The notes below the pieces were generated by a model. The model was not told the DNA's origin, searched no databases, and saw only the letters and a program-made list of their open reading frames with translations. The translations under genes were made by a program, and so were the position numbers. 31,660 bases of DNA from JBBAAS01 sp041658125 (GTDB taxonomy: Bacteria; Patescibacteriota; Microgenomatia; UBA12405), in contig JBBAAS010000004.1 of NCBI GenBank assembly GCA_041658125.1, positions 1 to 31,660 of the forward strand, written 5' to 3'. Shown one piece after another: positions 6,243 to 13,311 of this stretch; position 1 is the stretch's first letter, and every line of letters starts with the position of its first letter.

Positions 6243-6315
6243 GGCCGCTTAGCTCAGTTGGTAGAGCATCCCGTTTACATCGGGGAGGTCAGGGGTTCAA
6301 GTCCCTTAGCGGCCA
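6243..6315 (+). tRNA. tRNA-Val(UAC)
   Basis: Acceptor GGCCGCT/AGCGGCC, D-arm TAGCTCAGTTGGTAGAGCA, anticodon arm TCCCG-TTTACAT-CGGGG giving UAC, T-arm AGGGGTTCAAGTCCCTT, discriminator A. CCA is not encoded. Confidence 0.95.
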
Positions 6316-6358
6316 CTTCTCCCTTATTTATGAGCAAGTTGATATAATATTTGAACTT

Positions 6359-6440
6359 GCCGACGTGTTGAAATTGGTATACAAGCACGCTTGAGGTGCG
6401 TGTGGCGCGAGCCATGGAGGTTCAAGTCCTCTCGTCGGCA
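6359..6440 (+). tRNA. tRNA-Leu(GAG)
   Basis: Acceptor GCCGACG/CGTCGGC, D-arm TGTTGAAATTGGTATACA, anticodon arm CACGC-TTGAGGT-GCGTG giving GAG, class II variable arm (GGCGCGAGCC), T-arm AGGTTCAAGTCCT, discriminator A. A TATAAT at 6343-6348 ends 10 nt before the gene. The small coiled-coil gene starts 1 bp after its end, so both probably share one transcript. Confidence 0.95.
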
Positions 6441-6441
6441 C

Positions 6442-6648
6442 ATGGACCAAAAACAAAAAATTGACCAGCTTCAGGATCAACTAAAAAAACTAAAAGAACG
6501 ATTACAGCATATGGCCACCGAATATTCCGCCACCAAAGAGGGGAGTTCCTATGGGGTTGAGTATTACGAAATTCAGTGTCGGGTTTACCAATCAATGATC
6601 AGCGATCTTCAGAGCGAAATTGATAAGTTAAAAAGAAAAAAGGATTGA
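6442..6648 (+). CDS. Small coiled-coil protein (68 aa)
   Basis: A 68-residue protein starting MDQKQKIDQLQDQLKKLKE. Two heptad-like helices (residues 3-25 and 44-66) flank a short GSSYGVEYYE turn, suggesting a helical hairpin or coiled-coil dimer. The ATG at 6442 is one base after the tRNA-Leu(GAG) discriminator base, so the message is exposed only after tRNA 3' processing; no Shine-Dalgarno is present. Longer readings upstream run through the tRNA and are not credible. A damaged copy of its first 30 bases lies after tRNA-Leu(UAG) (15132-15161). Function unknown. Confidence 0.65.
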   Translation: MDQKQKIDQLQDQLKKLKERLQHMATEYSATKEGSSYGVEYYEIQCRVYQSMISDLQSEIDKLKRKKD

Positions 6649-6663
6649 TATAATACAAATACC

Positions 6664-6739
6664 GCCGAAGTAGCCAAGATGGTCACGGCACTGGTCTGAA
6701 AAACCTGGGATGTTGGTCCGAGTCCAACCTTCGGCACCA
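6664..6739 (+). tRNA. tRNA-Phe(GAA), CCA encoded, atypical T-loop
   Basis: Acceptor GCCGAAG/CTTCGGC, anticodon arm CTGGT-CTGAAAA-ACCTG giving GAA, T-arm GTTGG-TCCGAGT-CCAAC, discriminator A6736 and CCA 6737-6739. Three oddities: position 55 is C instead of the near-universal U, pair 28-42 is U-U and pair 13-22 is A-C. It is the only Phe tRNA in the window; whether it is a working tRNA is likely but not certain. Confidence 0.88.
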
Positions 6740-6741
6740 TC

Positions 6742-6814
6742 GCGAGAGTAGCTCAATTGGTGGAGCATCTCCTTGCCAAGGAGAAGGTCGCGGGTTCGAG
6801 CCCCGTCTCTCGCT
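6742..6814 (+). tRNA. tRNA-Gly(GCC)
   Basis: Acceptor GCGAGAG/CTCTCGC with discriminator T, D-arm TAGCTCAATTGGTGGAGCA, anticodon arm TCTCC-TTGCCAA-GGAGA giving GCC, T-arm CGGGTTCGAGCCCCG. It begins 2 bp after the CCA of tRNA-Phe, so they are cotranscribed. Confidence 0.95.
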
Positions 6815-6846
6815 CTTGTAAAGATCTATTTAATACATCGCCATCA

Positions 6847-7863
6847 ATGCCAGAACAATTGACAATCGAGCTATCTCCCGCCAAACTACTTCCTCCACTC
6901 CCATTTACTTATCAAAGAACTGAAAATCCCGATACTGCCGAATACCAAGAGTATCGAATATCACCAATACATTTTCATAGTGCTCCTAAAAATGAACCAT
7001 ATACAGACGAACAAATAGTCGACACTATTCGTCAAAAAAAAATAAACGCCAGTTGGTTTACCTCTGAATATTGGAGGCAAAAAGGAACACCACAAGAGCA
7101 AATTGAAATTACTGTCAACAATCAACCAATTACTATCTACAACTACAATTCCGAAAAACCCTTAACTGACGAACACCTAAAACAAGCTCAAAATGTTTTT
7201 CAAGAAATGACATCAAGATTTCCTCAGTCCGTAGCTCAACTCCGTTGGATTTTAATTGATAATGTTCAAGAACCAAGTACTTACGGTGATCCGGAAAATT
7301 ATCCTCTACACGGATATGCCTTGGAGCGCTGGAAAGCCTTCAAGTTTTATCCTAAGGGAATGGAGGTATCTCCATTTAGGATACCGGCAACCTCAAAATT
7401 CAGTGGAGTATTTACACATGAACTAACCCACTTGATTCAAAGTAAATTCTTACCCGAATGGGACAACAACTTTCAGTGGGAACGATCACAAGATCATCAA
7501 GACCAATGGGAATTAAGACCAACTCCTGACGGAACAACCAGAAAATGGTTCAACAAACTAACTGACGAGATGTCGCCACAAGGAGAATATCCCCTTCAGC
7601 CCGAACAATGTGTTACCCATTACTCTCAAATAAATTCAGCCGAAGATCTTTGTGAGTCAATGGTCGCCTATATTTTTGACCCGGAGTATTTAAAAACTAC
7701 TTCGCCCAAAAAATATGAAATACTATCCCGACATGATGTAAAACAGGAAAAACCGGAAGTATTAATAAGGAGAATCCATAAGGGAGAAATATCGCTTCCC
7801 AAAATTGAACCCCAAACCGTTTTATACTATATTCAAGAACCAAGACCGTCAACAGAATCCTAG
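6847..7863 (+). CDS. HExxH zinc metalloprotease-like protein
   Basis: A 338-residue protein. FTHELTHLIQSK at about residues 193-204 is a zincin HExxH motif (two His ligands and catalytic Glu); SAEDLCESMVAYIFDP at about 262-277 supplies a downstream Glu-rich segment where gluzincin-type enzymes have their third ligand. No signal peptide is evident at MPEQLTIELS, so it may be cytoplasmic or exported without a classical signal. The start at 6847 was chosen because upstream in-frame codons lie in tRNA-Gly. It follows that tRNA by 32 bp and may be read from it; TTTAATACA near 6828-6836 is a weak own -10. No precise peptidase family is recognised and substrates are unknown. Confidence 0.72.
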   Translation: MPEQLTIELSPAKLLPPLPFTYQRTENPDTAEYQEYRISPIHFHSAPKNEPYTDEQIVDTIRQKKINASWFTSEYWRQKGTPQEQIEITVNNQPITIYNYNSEKPLTDEHLKQAQNVFQEMTSRFPQSVAQLRWILIDNVQEPSTYGDPENYPLHGYALERWKAFKFYPKGMEVSPFRIPATSKFSGVFTHELTHLIQSKFLPEWDNNFQWERSQDHQDQWELRPTPDGTTRKWFNKLTDEMSPQGEYPLQPEQCVTHYSQINSAEDLCESMVAYIFDPEYLKTTSPKKYEILSRHDVKQEKPEVLIRRIHKGEISLPKIEPQTVLYYIQEPRPSTES

Positions 7864-7881
7864 TCCAACTATTTTTTCCTT

Positions 7882-8445
7882 TTATCTCCTTTTCCAATTT
7901 TTCTTTACAAACACCGTTATCGTCGCTATCCTTAACCCCAGTTCCATCCAAAACAACTTTGCCATTCGCAAAGAAAAAGCCTGAAGAATATCGTTCCACC
8001 CCTTATATTTGGCAACATTACCGTATAGTTCTAAAAATTTTTTAGTTACTGCTTGTTGCCTTGGGTCAAATGGGTATAACCAAAATATTTGCGGGCTGGG
8101 CGAACCATTCTCATATTCCCACAAATACAACCAATATGACAAATCATCCAAAACCAAATGCGATAAAAGTGCCAACCCTACCAAAAGCCATATCTTTGGA
8201 TTAACTCTTTTTCTAAAAATTAACCAAAATACCGCAAAATAAATCAATCCCATCGCCGGCGTGTGGGTAAACAATAAGTGGTGTGAACCAAAAGGATATC
8301 CCAGCCACTCCGGTAAAAATATATCGAAATCAAAAATCACTCCGGCTAAAATTACCAACAACACTTCCTTCCAAGTCAGCGGTTTTCCTTTAACCGGTAT
8401 CTGGGAAATCAGATACGCAGCCGATACGTGGGCCATTGGGAGCAT
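7882..8445 (-). CDS. Membrane-bound metal-dependent hydrolase family protein (YdjM/DUF457-like)
   Basis: A 187-residue polytopic membrane protein. It has the family pattern of an early His (AHVSAAYL), an acidic cluster FDFDIFLPEW (residues 39-48), HHLLFTHTP (55-63) and SHLVLDDLSYWL (94-105), residues thought to bind metal at the membrane. At least three hydrophobic helices lie at about 27-42, 65-77 and 83-100. The enzymatic reaction of this family is not established. The first ATG (8445) is supported by a TGATAAAAT extended -10 (8452-8460) ending 6 nt upstream, so the transcript is leaderless. It is divergent from tgt. Confidence 0.8.
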   Translation of the reverse strand: MLPMAHVSAAYLISQIPVKGKPLTWKEVLLVILAGVIFDFDIFLPEWLGYPFGSHHLLFTHTPAMGLIYFAVFWLIFRKRVNPKIWLLVGLALLSHLVLDDLSYWLYLWEYENGSPSPQIFWLYPFDPRQQAVTKKFLELYGNVAKYKGWNDILQAFSLRMAKLFWMELGLRIATITVFVKKNWKRR

Positions 8446-8451
8446 TGTTCC

Positions 8452-8482
8452 ATTTTATCAAATCGGGATAAATTGTTATAAT
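8452..8482. promoter_or_regulatory. Divergent leaderless promoters of the DUF457-like gene and tgt
   Basis: Minus strand: TGATAAAAT (8452-8460), 6 nt before the ATG at 8445. Plus strand: TGTTATAAT (8474-8482), a perfect extended -10, 10 nt before the tgt ATG at 8493. Both transcripts would start within a few bases of the start codon, and the -35 regions would overlap. Confidence 0.7.
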
Positions 8483-8492
8483 TACGAAGTTT

Positions 8493-9605
8493 ATGGAAAA
8501 GCCCAAGTTTTTTAAAACTATTACCGGTCAGCAAATTCCCTTACCGGTCTTTTTCCCCGACGCCACCCGGGCAGTTTTAAAAACACTCGATTCGACCGAC
8601 ATCGAGTCTACCCATACTCCGGGCATTTTAGTCAACACTCTTCACCTTTCCAATCAACCAGGAGCTTCGGTTATCAAAAATTTTAAAGGTGTCCGTCCTT
8701 TCATGTCCTGGGGTGGGGGAGCCATTTCCGATTCCGGTGGCTTTCAGGTCATGTCTTTAGCTAAACAAAGTGGTCTTAAAAATGCCGTCACCGATCAGGG
8801 CGTCCGCTTTCAGCTTCCCGGTCAAAAAAAGGGTCTCTTTACTCCAATAGATTCCATTAGGGTCCAAATGACCCTTCAGGCCGACATGGTTGTTGTTCTC
8901 GACGATTTTACCGATCTTAACGCTTCTCACGACCAAGCCCAAGAAACCGTCAATAGAACCGTTCTTTGGGCCAAAATCTGCAAAGACGAATTTGACAAAA
9001 TTTGCCGTCAAAAAAAACTTACTCCTGGAAAACGGCCTTATCTTTTGGGTGTCGTTCAGGGGGGCCATTACCTTGATCTTCGAAAAGAATGCACTCAAAG
9101 ACTAGTCGAAATTGGTTTTGATGGTCTTGGTTATGGTGGTTGGCCGATGACCGATGAAGGCACTTTCAATTTTGACGTCCCAAAAGTTATCGGCGAAAAC
9201 TGTCCCAAAAATTATTTTCTCTACGGTCTTGGGGTTGGTAAGCCGCAGGAAATTGTCAAAATGGTTGATATGGGTTGGAACATTTTTGACTGTGTCCTCC
9301 CCACCCGCGATGCTCGGCATCGTCGCCTTTACGCCTACAATGCCAAAACTATCGATAATATCGATGTCCATCAATCTGATTTTTACTCCTACTATACTCC
9401 TGACAAAGAAAAATATTACCGCGATCAAGCTCCCGTCAGCACCGCTTGCGACTGTCTTCTCTGTCGTCGCTATAGCCGGGCCTACTTGGCTCATCTTTTT
9501 CGCATCGACGAAATGACCGCCGGCCGCCTAGCCACCATTCACAACCTCCGTTTCTATTCGATTTTGATGGAAAAACTTCAGCATGAATATCAAATCAATC
9601 CTTAA
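8493..9605 (+). CDS. tgt: tRNA-guanine(34) transglycosylase
   Basis: A 370-residue TIM-barrel enzyme that exchanges guanine 34 for a queuosine precursor in tRNAs with GUN anticodons. Seen motifs: ISDSGGFQVMS (about 78-88) with the substrate-binding Asp, LGVVQGGHYLDLR (186-198), LYGLGVGKP, and FDCVLPTRDARH (268-279) with the nucleophile Asp. The zinc site is CDCLLCRRYSRAYLAH (about 323-338), the CxCxxC...H pattern of bacterial Tgt. Length is close to the usual 370-380. The promoter is leaderless. mtaB overlaps its end by 23 bp, making a tRNA-modification pair. No queuosine synthesis gene lies nearby, so the base may be salvaged. Confidence 0.93.
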   Translation: MEKPKFFKTITGQQIPLPVFFPDATRAVLKTLDSTDIESTHTPGILVNTLHLSNQPGASVIKNFKGVRPFMSWGGGAISDSGGFQVMSLAKQSGLKNAVTDQGVRFQLPGQKKGLFTPIDSIRVQMTLQADMVVVLDDFTDLNASHDQAQETVNRTVLWAKICKDEFDKICRQKKLTPGKRPYLLGVVQGGHYLDLRKECTQRLVEIGFDGLGYGGWPMTDEGTFNFDVPKVIGENCPKNYFLYGLGVGKPQEIVKMVDMGWNIFDCVLPTRDARHRRLYAYNAKTIDNIDVHQSDFYSYYTPDKEKYYRDQAPVSTACDCLLCRRYSRAYLAHLFRIDEMTAGRLATIHNLRFYSILMEKLQHEYQINP

Positions 9606-10713
9606 CAGTTGTCACCCAAAAACTTTTCTTGCCGTCAATTTCGGTTGTCGGGTCAACGCCGCCGAAACCAACCAACTTTGTCAATTTTTTCTCAATTCTG
9701 GCTTATCCCCCTTTTGCTTGCCCCTGTGGGGTCAAAGGGGGACCAAGGGGGATTTTTCTCCCGATCTCGTCATTATCAACACTTGTTCCGTCACCGCCAA
9801 GGCCAACATCGAATCCCTTGGCAAAATCCGTTCTCTTTCTAACCAATTTCCCAACTCCCAAATTGTTGTTACCGGCTGCGCCTGCCCCGCAAATTTAAAA
9901 AATATTAATAATTTAACCTTCTTAACTAATTACGACAAAGAATTACTCCTAAAACCGCTCCATTCTTCTTACACTCATAAAATAAAAGACAAGTTTAGCC
10001 ATACCAACCGCTTTATTCTCAAAATTCAATCCGGTTGTAACCATGGTTGTACTTATTGCATTGTTCCTTCCCGTCGTCCCGCTCTTTGGTCATTACCCAC
10101 CAAAAATGCCATCGATACCGTCAATCAAGCCGTAAAAAATGGCTACCAAGAAATCATTATCACCGGCATAAATCTCGATCTTTATGAGCCCGGACTCTCC
10201 AATCTTTTAGAATCCCTCCTTACTCAAACCACTATTCCCCTTATCAGTTTTGGTTCGGTTCCTCTCAACTGCATTGATCAAAAATTTATTCATCTCCTTT
10301 CTACCTTTCCGTCTCGATTATCTAATTTCTTACATATTCCAATTCAGTCCGGATCTGACAAAATCTTAAAACTCATGCACCGTCCCTACGACCAAAAAAA
10401 AATTATTAAAACTTTTATTTCTCTCAAAAAGATTTCTTCCCCCCTTGTCAAAGGGGGGACCGAGAGGGGATTTGGATTCGGTACCGACATCATTGTCGGC
10501 TTTCCCGGCGAAACTGATTCCGACTTTCAGCAAACCTATGATTTGTGCAAAAAAATTGGTTTCTCAAAAATCCATGTCTTTAAGTTTTCCCCCCGTCCTA
10601 ATACTCCGGCCCAAATTCTGTTTGATCAATTCCCAAAACTTTCCAAAAGCACTCTTAAACTTCGCTCTGCACAACTCCGAAAACTTTCACTTCAAGCTTC
10701 TCCGTCCGCTTAA
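9583..10713 (+). CDS. mtaB: tRNA methylthiotransferase, MtaB-like (radical SAM), lacking TRAM
   Basis: A 376-residue radical-SAM enzyme. The N-terminal UPF0004 part has its cluster cysteines in VNFGCRVNAAET, INTCSVTAKA and VTGCACP; the radical-SAM motif is SGCNHGCTYCIVPSRR (about 148-163). The FGCRVNxxET form points to MtaB (ms2t6A at position 37 of tRNAs reading ANN codons) rather than MiaB, a moderately sure choice. The protein stops where a C-terminal TRAM domain normally begins, and its end overlaps the next gene on the opposite strand by 59 bp. Two palindromic repeats are inserted in frame, at about residues 42-58 and 286-298, in loops where relatives are shorter. The start overlaps tgt, so translational coupling is expected. 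Confidence 0.85.
   Translation: MNIKSILNSCHPKTFLAVNFGCRVNAAETNQLCQFFLNSGLSPFCLPLWGQRGTKGDFSPDLVIINTCSVTAKANIESLGKIRSLSNQFPNSQIVVTGCACPANLKNINNLTFLTNYDKELLLKPLHSSYTHKIKDKFSHTNRFILKIQSGCNHGCTYCIVPSRRPALWSLPTKNAIDTVNQAVKNGYQEIIITGINLDLYEPGLSNLLESLLTQTTIPLISFGSVPLNCIDQKFIHLLSTFPSRLSNFLHIPIQSGSDKILKLMHRPYDQKKIIKTFISLKKISSPLVKGGTERGFGFGTDIIVGFPGETDSDFQQTYDLCKKIGFSKIHVFKFSPRPNTPAQILFDQFPKLSKSTLKLRSAQLRKLSLQASPSA
9707..9757. repeat. Palindromic repeat inside mtaB, copy A
   Basis: CCCCCTTT ... AAAGGGGG encloses an inner CCCC-TGT-GGGG hairpin and is followed by ACCAAGGGGGATTT. It shares the core GCTTGCCCCT.TGGGGTCAAAGGG with copy C (11744-11799). It is translated in the mtaB frame as SPFCLPLWGQRGTKGDF. 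Confidence 0.75.
10439..10475. repeat. Palindromic repeat inside mtaB, copy B
   Basis: CCCCCCTT (10439-10446), loop GTCA, AAGGGGGG (10451-10458) is a perfect 8-bp hairpin, followed by ACCGAGAGGGGATTTGGATT. It shares the right-hand part with copy C. In the mtaB frame it reads SPLVKGGTERGFGF just before the conserved GTDIIVGFPGET. Confidence 0.75.
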
Positions 10714-10915
10714 AATTTTCTGCTATTTGATGACTCGCAATGTCTCTAAATTTTCTTTCGTCTCTGATTTCTTTTGCCAGTACATCAACAGAATCCACAA
10801 TTTCCGATTTCCACTTAAACATTTTACCTTCAATTCCCTCATTATATGCCGCTAGCTTAGTATCCAATTTTGCATCAAATAAATCACCAATTTGTTTTAA
10901 ATCTTTTTGATCCAC
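10655..10915 (-). CDS. Small helical protein (86 aa), GTG start
   Basis: An 86-residue acidic/basic helical protein beginning (M)DQKDLKQIGDLFDAKLDTKL. The DLKQIGDL-D-KL--KL head resembles a family of small coiled-coil proteins common in CPR genomes, of unknown role; this is from memory and uncertain. It starts at GTG (10915); TGATAGAAT (10921-10929, minus strand) is an extended -10 that ends 5 nt before it, which supports both the start and a leaderless transcript. Its last 59 bp overlap the 3' end of mtaB on the opposite strand, suggesting that one gene invaded the end of the other. Confidence 0.62.
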   Translation of the reverse strand: MDQKDLKQIGDLFDAKLDTKLAAYNEGIEGKMFKWKSEIVDSVDVLAKEIRDERKFRDIASHQIAENFKRTEKLEVKVFGVVQSEV

Positions 10916-10965
10916 AAATCATTCTATCACCAAAAACACAATTTTCATTGTAGTCTCAAATAATA

Positions 10966-11700
10966 CTATTTTCTCGGCATAAATTGGGTAAATGACGCAT
11001 GTAACTCAACATATCTTGGGTCCGAACAATGACTGTTTATAAAACTTGCGAATCCACTTTGTCTAAAAAGTTTAGGTCTTTTCTTAGCAACGTTAACAAT
11101 CCATAATACGCGTTTGATAATATTTTCTTCAAGAGAAAATTCAAAGTCTTTTGGATATGGTAGATAATCCCTTTCTTCATCTGGTATTACTGTTTGATAT
11201 AAATGTTTGGGTTTAAAAGGAGATTCTCTAAAAAACAAAAAACCGGGCCCTTCAGGATTTAACACTAAAAATGGATCTGCTTTACTAACTGATTCTTGTA
11301 TTAAAAAAGCTTGCCCCTTTAATTCCCATGCACCGGGGTCAATATCATGGGGGCGAAGAACATAATCCACCTTAGCGGAGTAAAGAGGAAATATTCCCAC
11401 TACAACTCTCGGCCGTCTCTCCATTGGTTGTATAGTTGTATAAAATATGCCGAGAATTGCACTCTGTTTATCAGAAGTGACAACCTCAACCAATCGTGTT
11501 CCAAGCCAATTAACAACAGTTCCCACGCCTGGAAGTGAGCCCTTATAACCCGATCTTTCGTTGGTTGCTCCATTAATGGCAAGAAGCATCTCTTGGTCTA
11601 ATGTTTGACAACGCCGGCAAGCTTCAACATTCACAAACCGTCTTGGATCCTCAAGAGCCCTAGCATATTCTCTTAAAATTTCAGGCCCTAATCTCCCCAT
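10966..11700 (-). CDS. Hypothetical protein (244 aa)
   Basis: A 244-residue soluble protein without signal peptide or membrane helices. It has a short Cys pair near the N-terminus (EACRRCQTLD, residues 26-35) and a mixed alpha/beta body; I recognise no family. The start is supported by TGATATAAT (11709-11717, minus strand), a perfect extended -10 that ends 8 nt before the ATG, so the gene is leaderless. It ends 50 bp before the next minus-strand gene, which has its own promoter. Confidence 0.65.
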   Translation of the reverse strand: MGRLGPEILREYARALEDPRRFVNVEACRRCQTLDQEMLLAINGATNERSGYKGSLPGVGTVVNWLGTRLVEVVTSDKQSAILGIFYTTIQPMERRPRVVVGIFPLYSAKVDYVLRPHDIDPGAWELKGQAFLIQESVSKADPFLVLNPEGPGFLFFRESPFKPKHLYQTVIPDEERDYLPYPKDFEFSLEENIIKRVLWIVNVAKKRPKLFRQSGFASFINSHCSDPRYVELHASFTQFMPRK

Positions 11701-11743
11701 AGTTCGCTATTATATCACTAAAATAAACAGATTCTGATACGTT

Positions 11744-11799
11744 CTCCCTTGCTTGCCCCTTTGGGGTCAAAGGGAGAATTAAAGAGGGATTTGGATTGC
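11744..11799. repeat. Palindromic repeat, copy C (intergenic)
   Basis: CTCCCTT...AAAGGGAG with an inner CCCC-TTT-GGGG hairpin and the tail AAAGAGGGATTTGGATTG. It is the intergenic relative of the two repeats inside mtaB and carries features of both. It lies in the 168-bp gap between divergent genes, where nothing else but the promoters is seen. Confidence 0.7.
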
Positions 11800-11853
11800 A
11801 AACTGCTCCGAAAACTTTCGCTCGTAGCCATCAAGTCAAAACTCTCGAGCTAG

Positions 11854-11862
11854 TGTTATAAT
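11854..11862 (+). promoter_or_regulatory. Extended -10 promoter, leaderless
   Basis: TGTTATAAT, a perfect extended -10, ends 6 nt before the ATG at 11869. No convincing -35 hexamer is seen 17 nt upstream. Confidence 0.75.
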
Positions 11863-11868
11863 CCTCAC

Positions 11869-12243
11869 ATGGCACTGTATGTAGAAATCAGAAAACATAA
11901 ACTCGATGGTCAAAAAAGACTATGGGTGGTAGGACATGCGAAATTAGAAATATGTGAGAGTATAGAAACACATAGAATTAACGGCGACGAAACCTTAATA
12001 TTCGATTCCTTCAATGAGCGTTTCACCTTAACAAGTAATCCAGAAGGAGGAACTGTATCAATTGTTAATCTTGATCCGAGGGTAAATCCCCCTGTTGAAA
12101 TGCCACATACTAGGTCGGTTTGGCAGGTAACTAATCAATATCCACGAATGTCGTCTTTTTGTGGCGCTCAAGAAGTTATTATCAACATTCCAAAACCTAT
12201 CTCCCAAACCACACTTCCATCTCATCAAACACCGGCAGTTTAA
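11869..12243 (+). CDS. Hypothetical protein (124 aa)
   Basis: A 124-residue protein, MALYVEIRKHKLDGQKRLWV..., apparently rich in beta strands (YVEIRKHK, LWVVGHAKLEI, ETLIFDSF, RFTLTSNP, GTVSIVNL), so a small beta-barrel or sandwich is possible. The last 25 residues are Pro/Thr/Ser-rich and probably disordered. The perfect extended -10 six bases upstream supports expression and the start. Its last 47 bp overlap the 3' end of the convergent GTPase gene. No family is recognised. Confidence 0.58.
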   Translation: MALYVEIRKHKLDGQKRLWVVGHAKLEICESIETHRINGDETLIFDSFNERFTLTSNPEGGTVSIVNLDPRVNPPVEMPHTRSVWQVTNQYPRMSSFCGAQEVIINIPKPISQTTLPSHQTPAV

Positions 12244-13291
12244 ACGACACTTCCTGACCCGGAAACCGGGCATCTTTCCCCCATATACAGGCTTTATTAA
12301 CATCATCCCGCATCTGATTGGAAATCCTTTTTAGCACATCATCAATCGTCTGGCCTTTTTTCATAATCAGCGGTTCCTTTTTATCCGCCGGCTCGGTTCT
12401 CTCTCTTTTTAAATAAACTCTTACCAACCCCAATCCCTGCCACAATCTTTCTTTTAATTCTTCAATGTTCATTTCTTTTTCGACGCTAACTAATAGGGCA
12501 CTTTCCGGAACCTGCGTTAATCGTTTTTTCCCGGCCAAATCTGCTTTGGTAATCAACCTCAACACCGCCACATATTTCCGGCTTTTTGACAAAGCGTCGA
12601 TTAACAACTCAACTTTATCTACTTTTTCTCCGAATATTATCGTCCCGTTTTCCACTCCCATTTCTTCAGCAATTTCCTGCACCAATGTTTTTTCCAACGA
12701 ATCATACGGATCAACCACCTGAATTGCTCCCTTGTCGGCCCGTCTAAGTAAAATTTTTGGCGGCCTTTGCCCAAGCCTTATCCCGGCTCTATACAGTTCT
12801 TCCTCAACAATTTTTAGCCATTCGATTCTTTGCACATCAGTCATTAGTACCACCATGTCTGATGCCCGAATCACCGAAATTACCTTTCTTCCAAACCCCT
12901 TATTTCCCGCGGCTCCTTCCACAATTCCCGGCAAATCTAAAATTTGAATCTTTACTCCCTTATACTCAAGCATTCCGGGCACTACCCCTAGTGTTGTAAA
13001 GTCATAATTACCCACTTTCGACTCGGCATTTGTCAATTTATTTAGCAATGTCGATTTTCCTACGTTTGGCAATCCTACCAGCACAATGCACGCATCCCCC
13101 GAATGTTTGATGGCATAACCAACTCCGCCACCACCTCCTTTATTTGCCGGACCGTCAAGTTGGTCCTTTAATTTGGATAATTTTGCCTTCAACATTCCAT
13201 GCAAATGTTCCGTTCCCTTGTGATACGGCGTATCCCGAATTTCTTTTTCAATCCGCGATATCTGCATTTTAATAATTTCTTCTTTAGTCAT
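12197..13291 (-). CDS. DRG-family GTPase with C-terminal TGS domain
   Basis: A 364-residue GTPase of the Obg/DRG group. The N-terminal helix RDTPYHKGTEHLHGMLKAKL (residues 19-38) and the following KGGGGGVGYAIKHSGDA are hallmarks of DRG (RBG) proteins of archaea and eukaryotes. G1 is GLPNVGKST (about 73-81), G3 DLPGIVEG (about 118-125), G4 TKAD (about 248-251). Residues 285-364 are the TGS domain with KKGQTIDDVLKRI and a DARFPGQEV loop. DRG proteins bind ribosomes or RNA and assist translation; bacterial members are rare outside CPR, so transfer from archaea is likely. It shares a 20-bp bidirectional promoter region with the next gene. Confidence 0.9.
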   Translation of the reverse strand: MTKEEIIKMQISRIEKEIRDTPYHKGTEHLHGMLKAKLSKLKDQLDGPANKGGGGGVGYAIKHSGDACIVLVGLPNVGKSTLLNKLTNAESKVGNYDFTTLGVVPGMLEYKGVKIQILDLPGIVEGAAGNKGFGRKVISVIRASDMVVLMTDVQRIEWLKIVEEELYRAGIRLGQRPPKILLRRADKGAIQVVDPYDSLEKTLVQEIAEEMGVENGTIIFGEKVDKVELLIDALSKSRKYVAVLRLITKADLAGKKRLTQVPESALLVSVEKEMNIEELKERLWQGLGLVRVYLKRERTEPADKKEPLIMKKGQTIDDVLKRISNQMRDDVNKACIWGKDARFPGQEVSFKLPVFDEMEVWFGR

Positions 13292-13293
13292 TT

Positions 13294-13303
13294 TGATACA
13301 ATA
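13294..13303. promoter_or_regulatory. Bidirectional promoter with overlapping -10 elements
   Basis: The two divergent start codons are separated by only 20 bp. Plus strand: TGATACAAT (13294-13302), 9 nt before the ATG at 13312. Minus strand: TATTGT (13298-13303), 6 nt before the ATG at 13291. The -10 hexamers lie on top of each other, so both mRNAs must be leaderless or nearly so, and RNA polymerase can serve only one direction at a time. Confidence 0.6.
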
Positions 13304-13311
13304 AACGGGCT

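Noticed and set aside
9609..9898. Two further frames through the start of mtaB.
   Set aside because: They owe their openness to the repeat and show no motifs; the mtaB frame carries all family cysteines.
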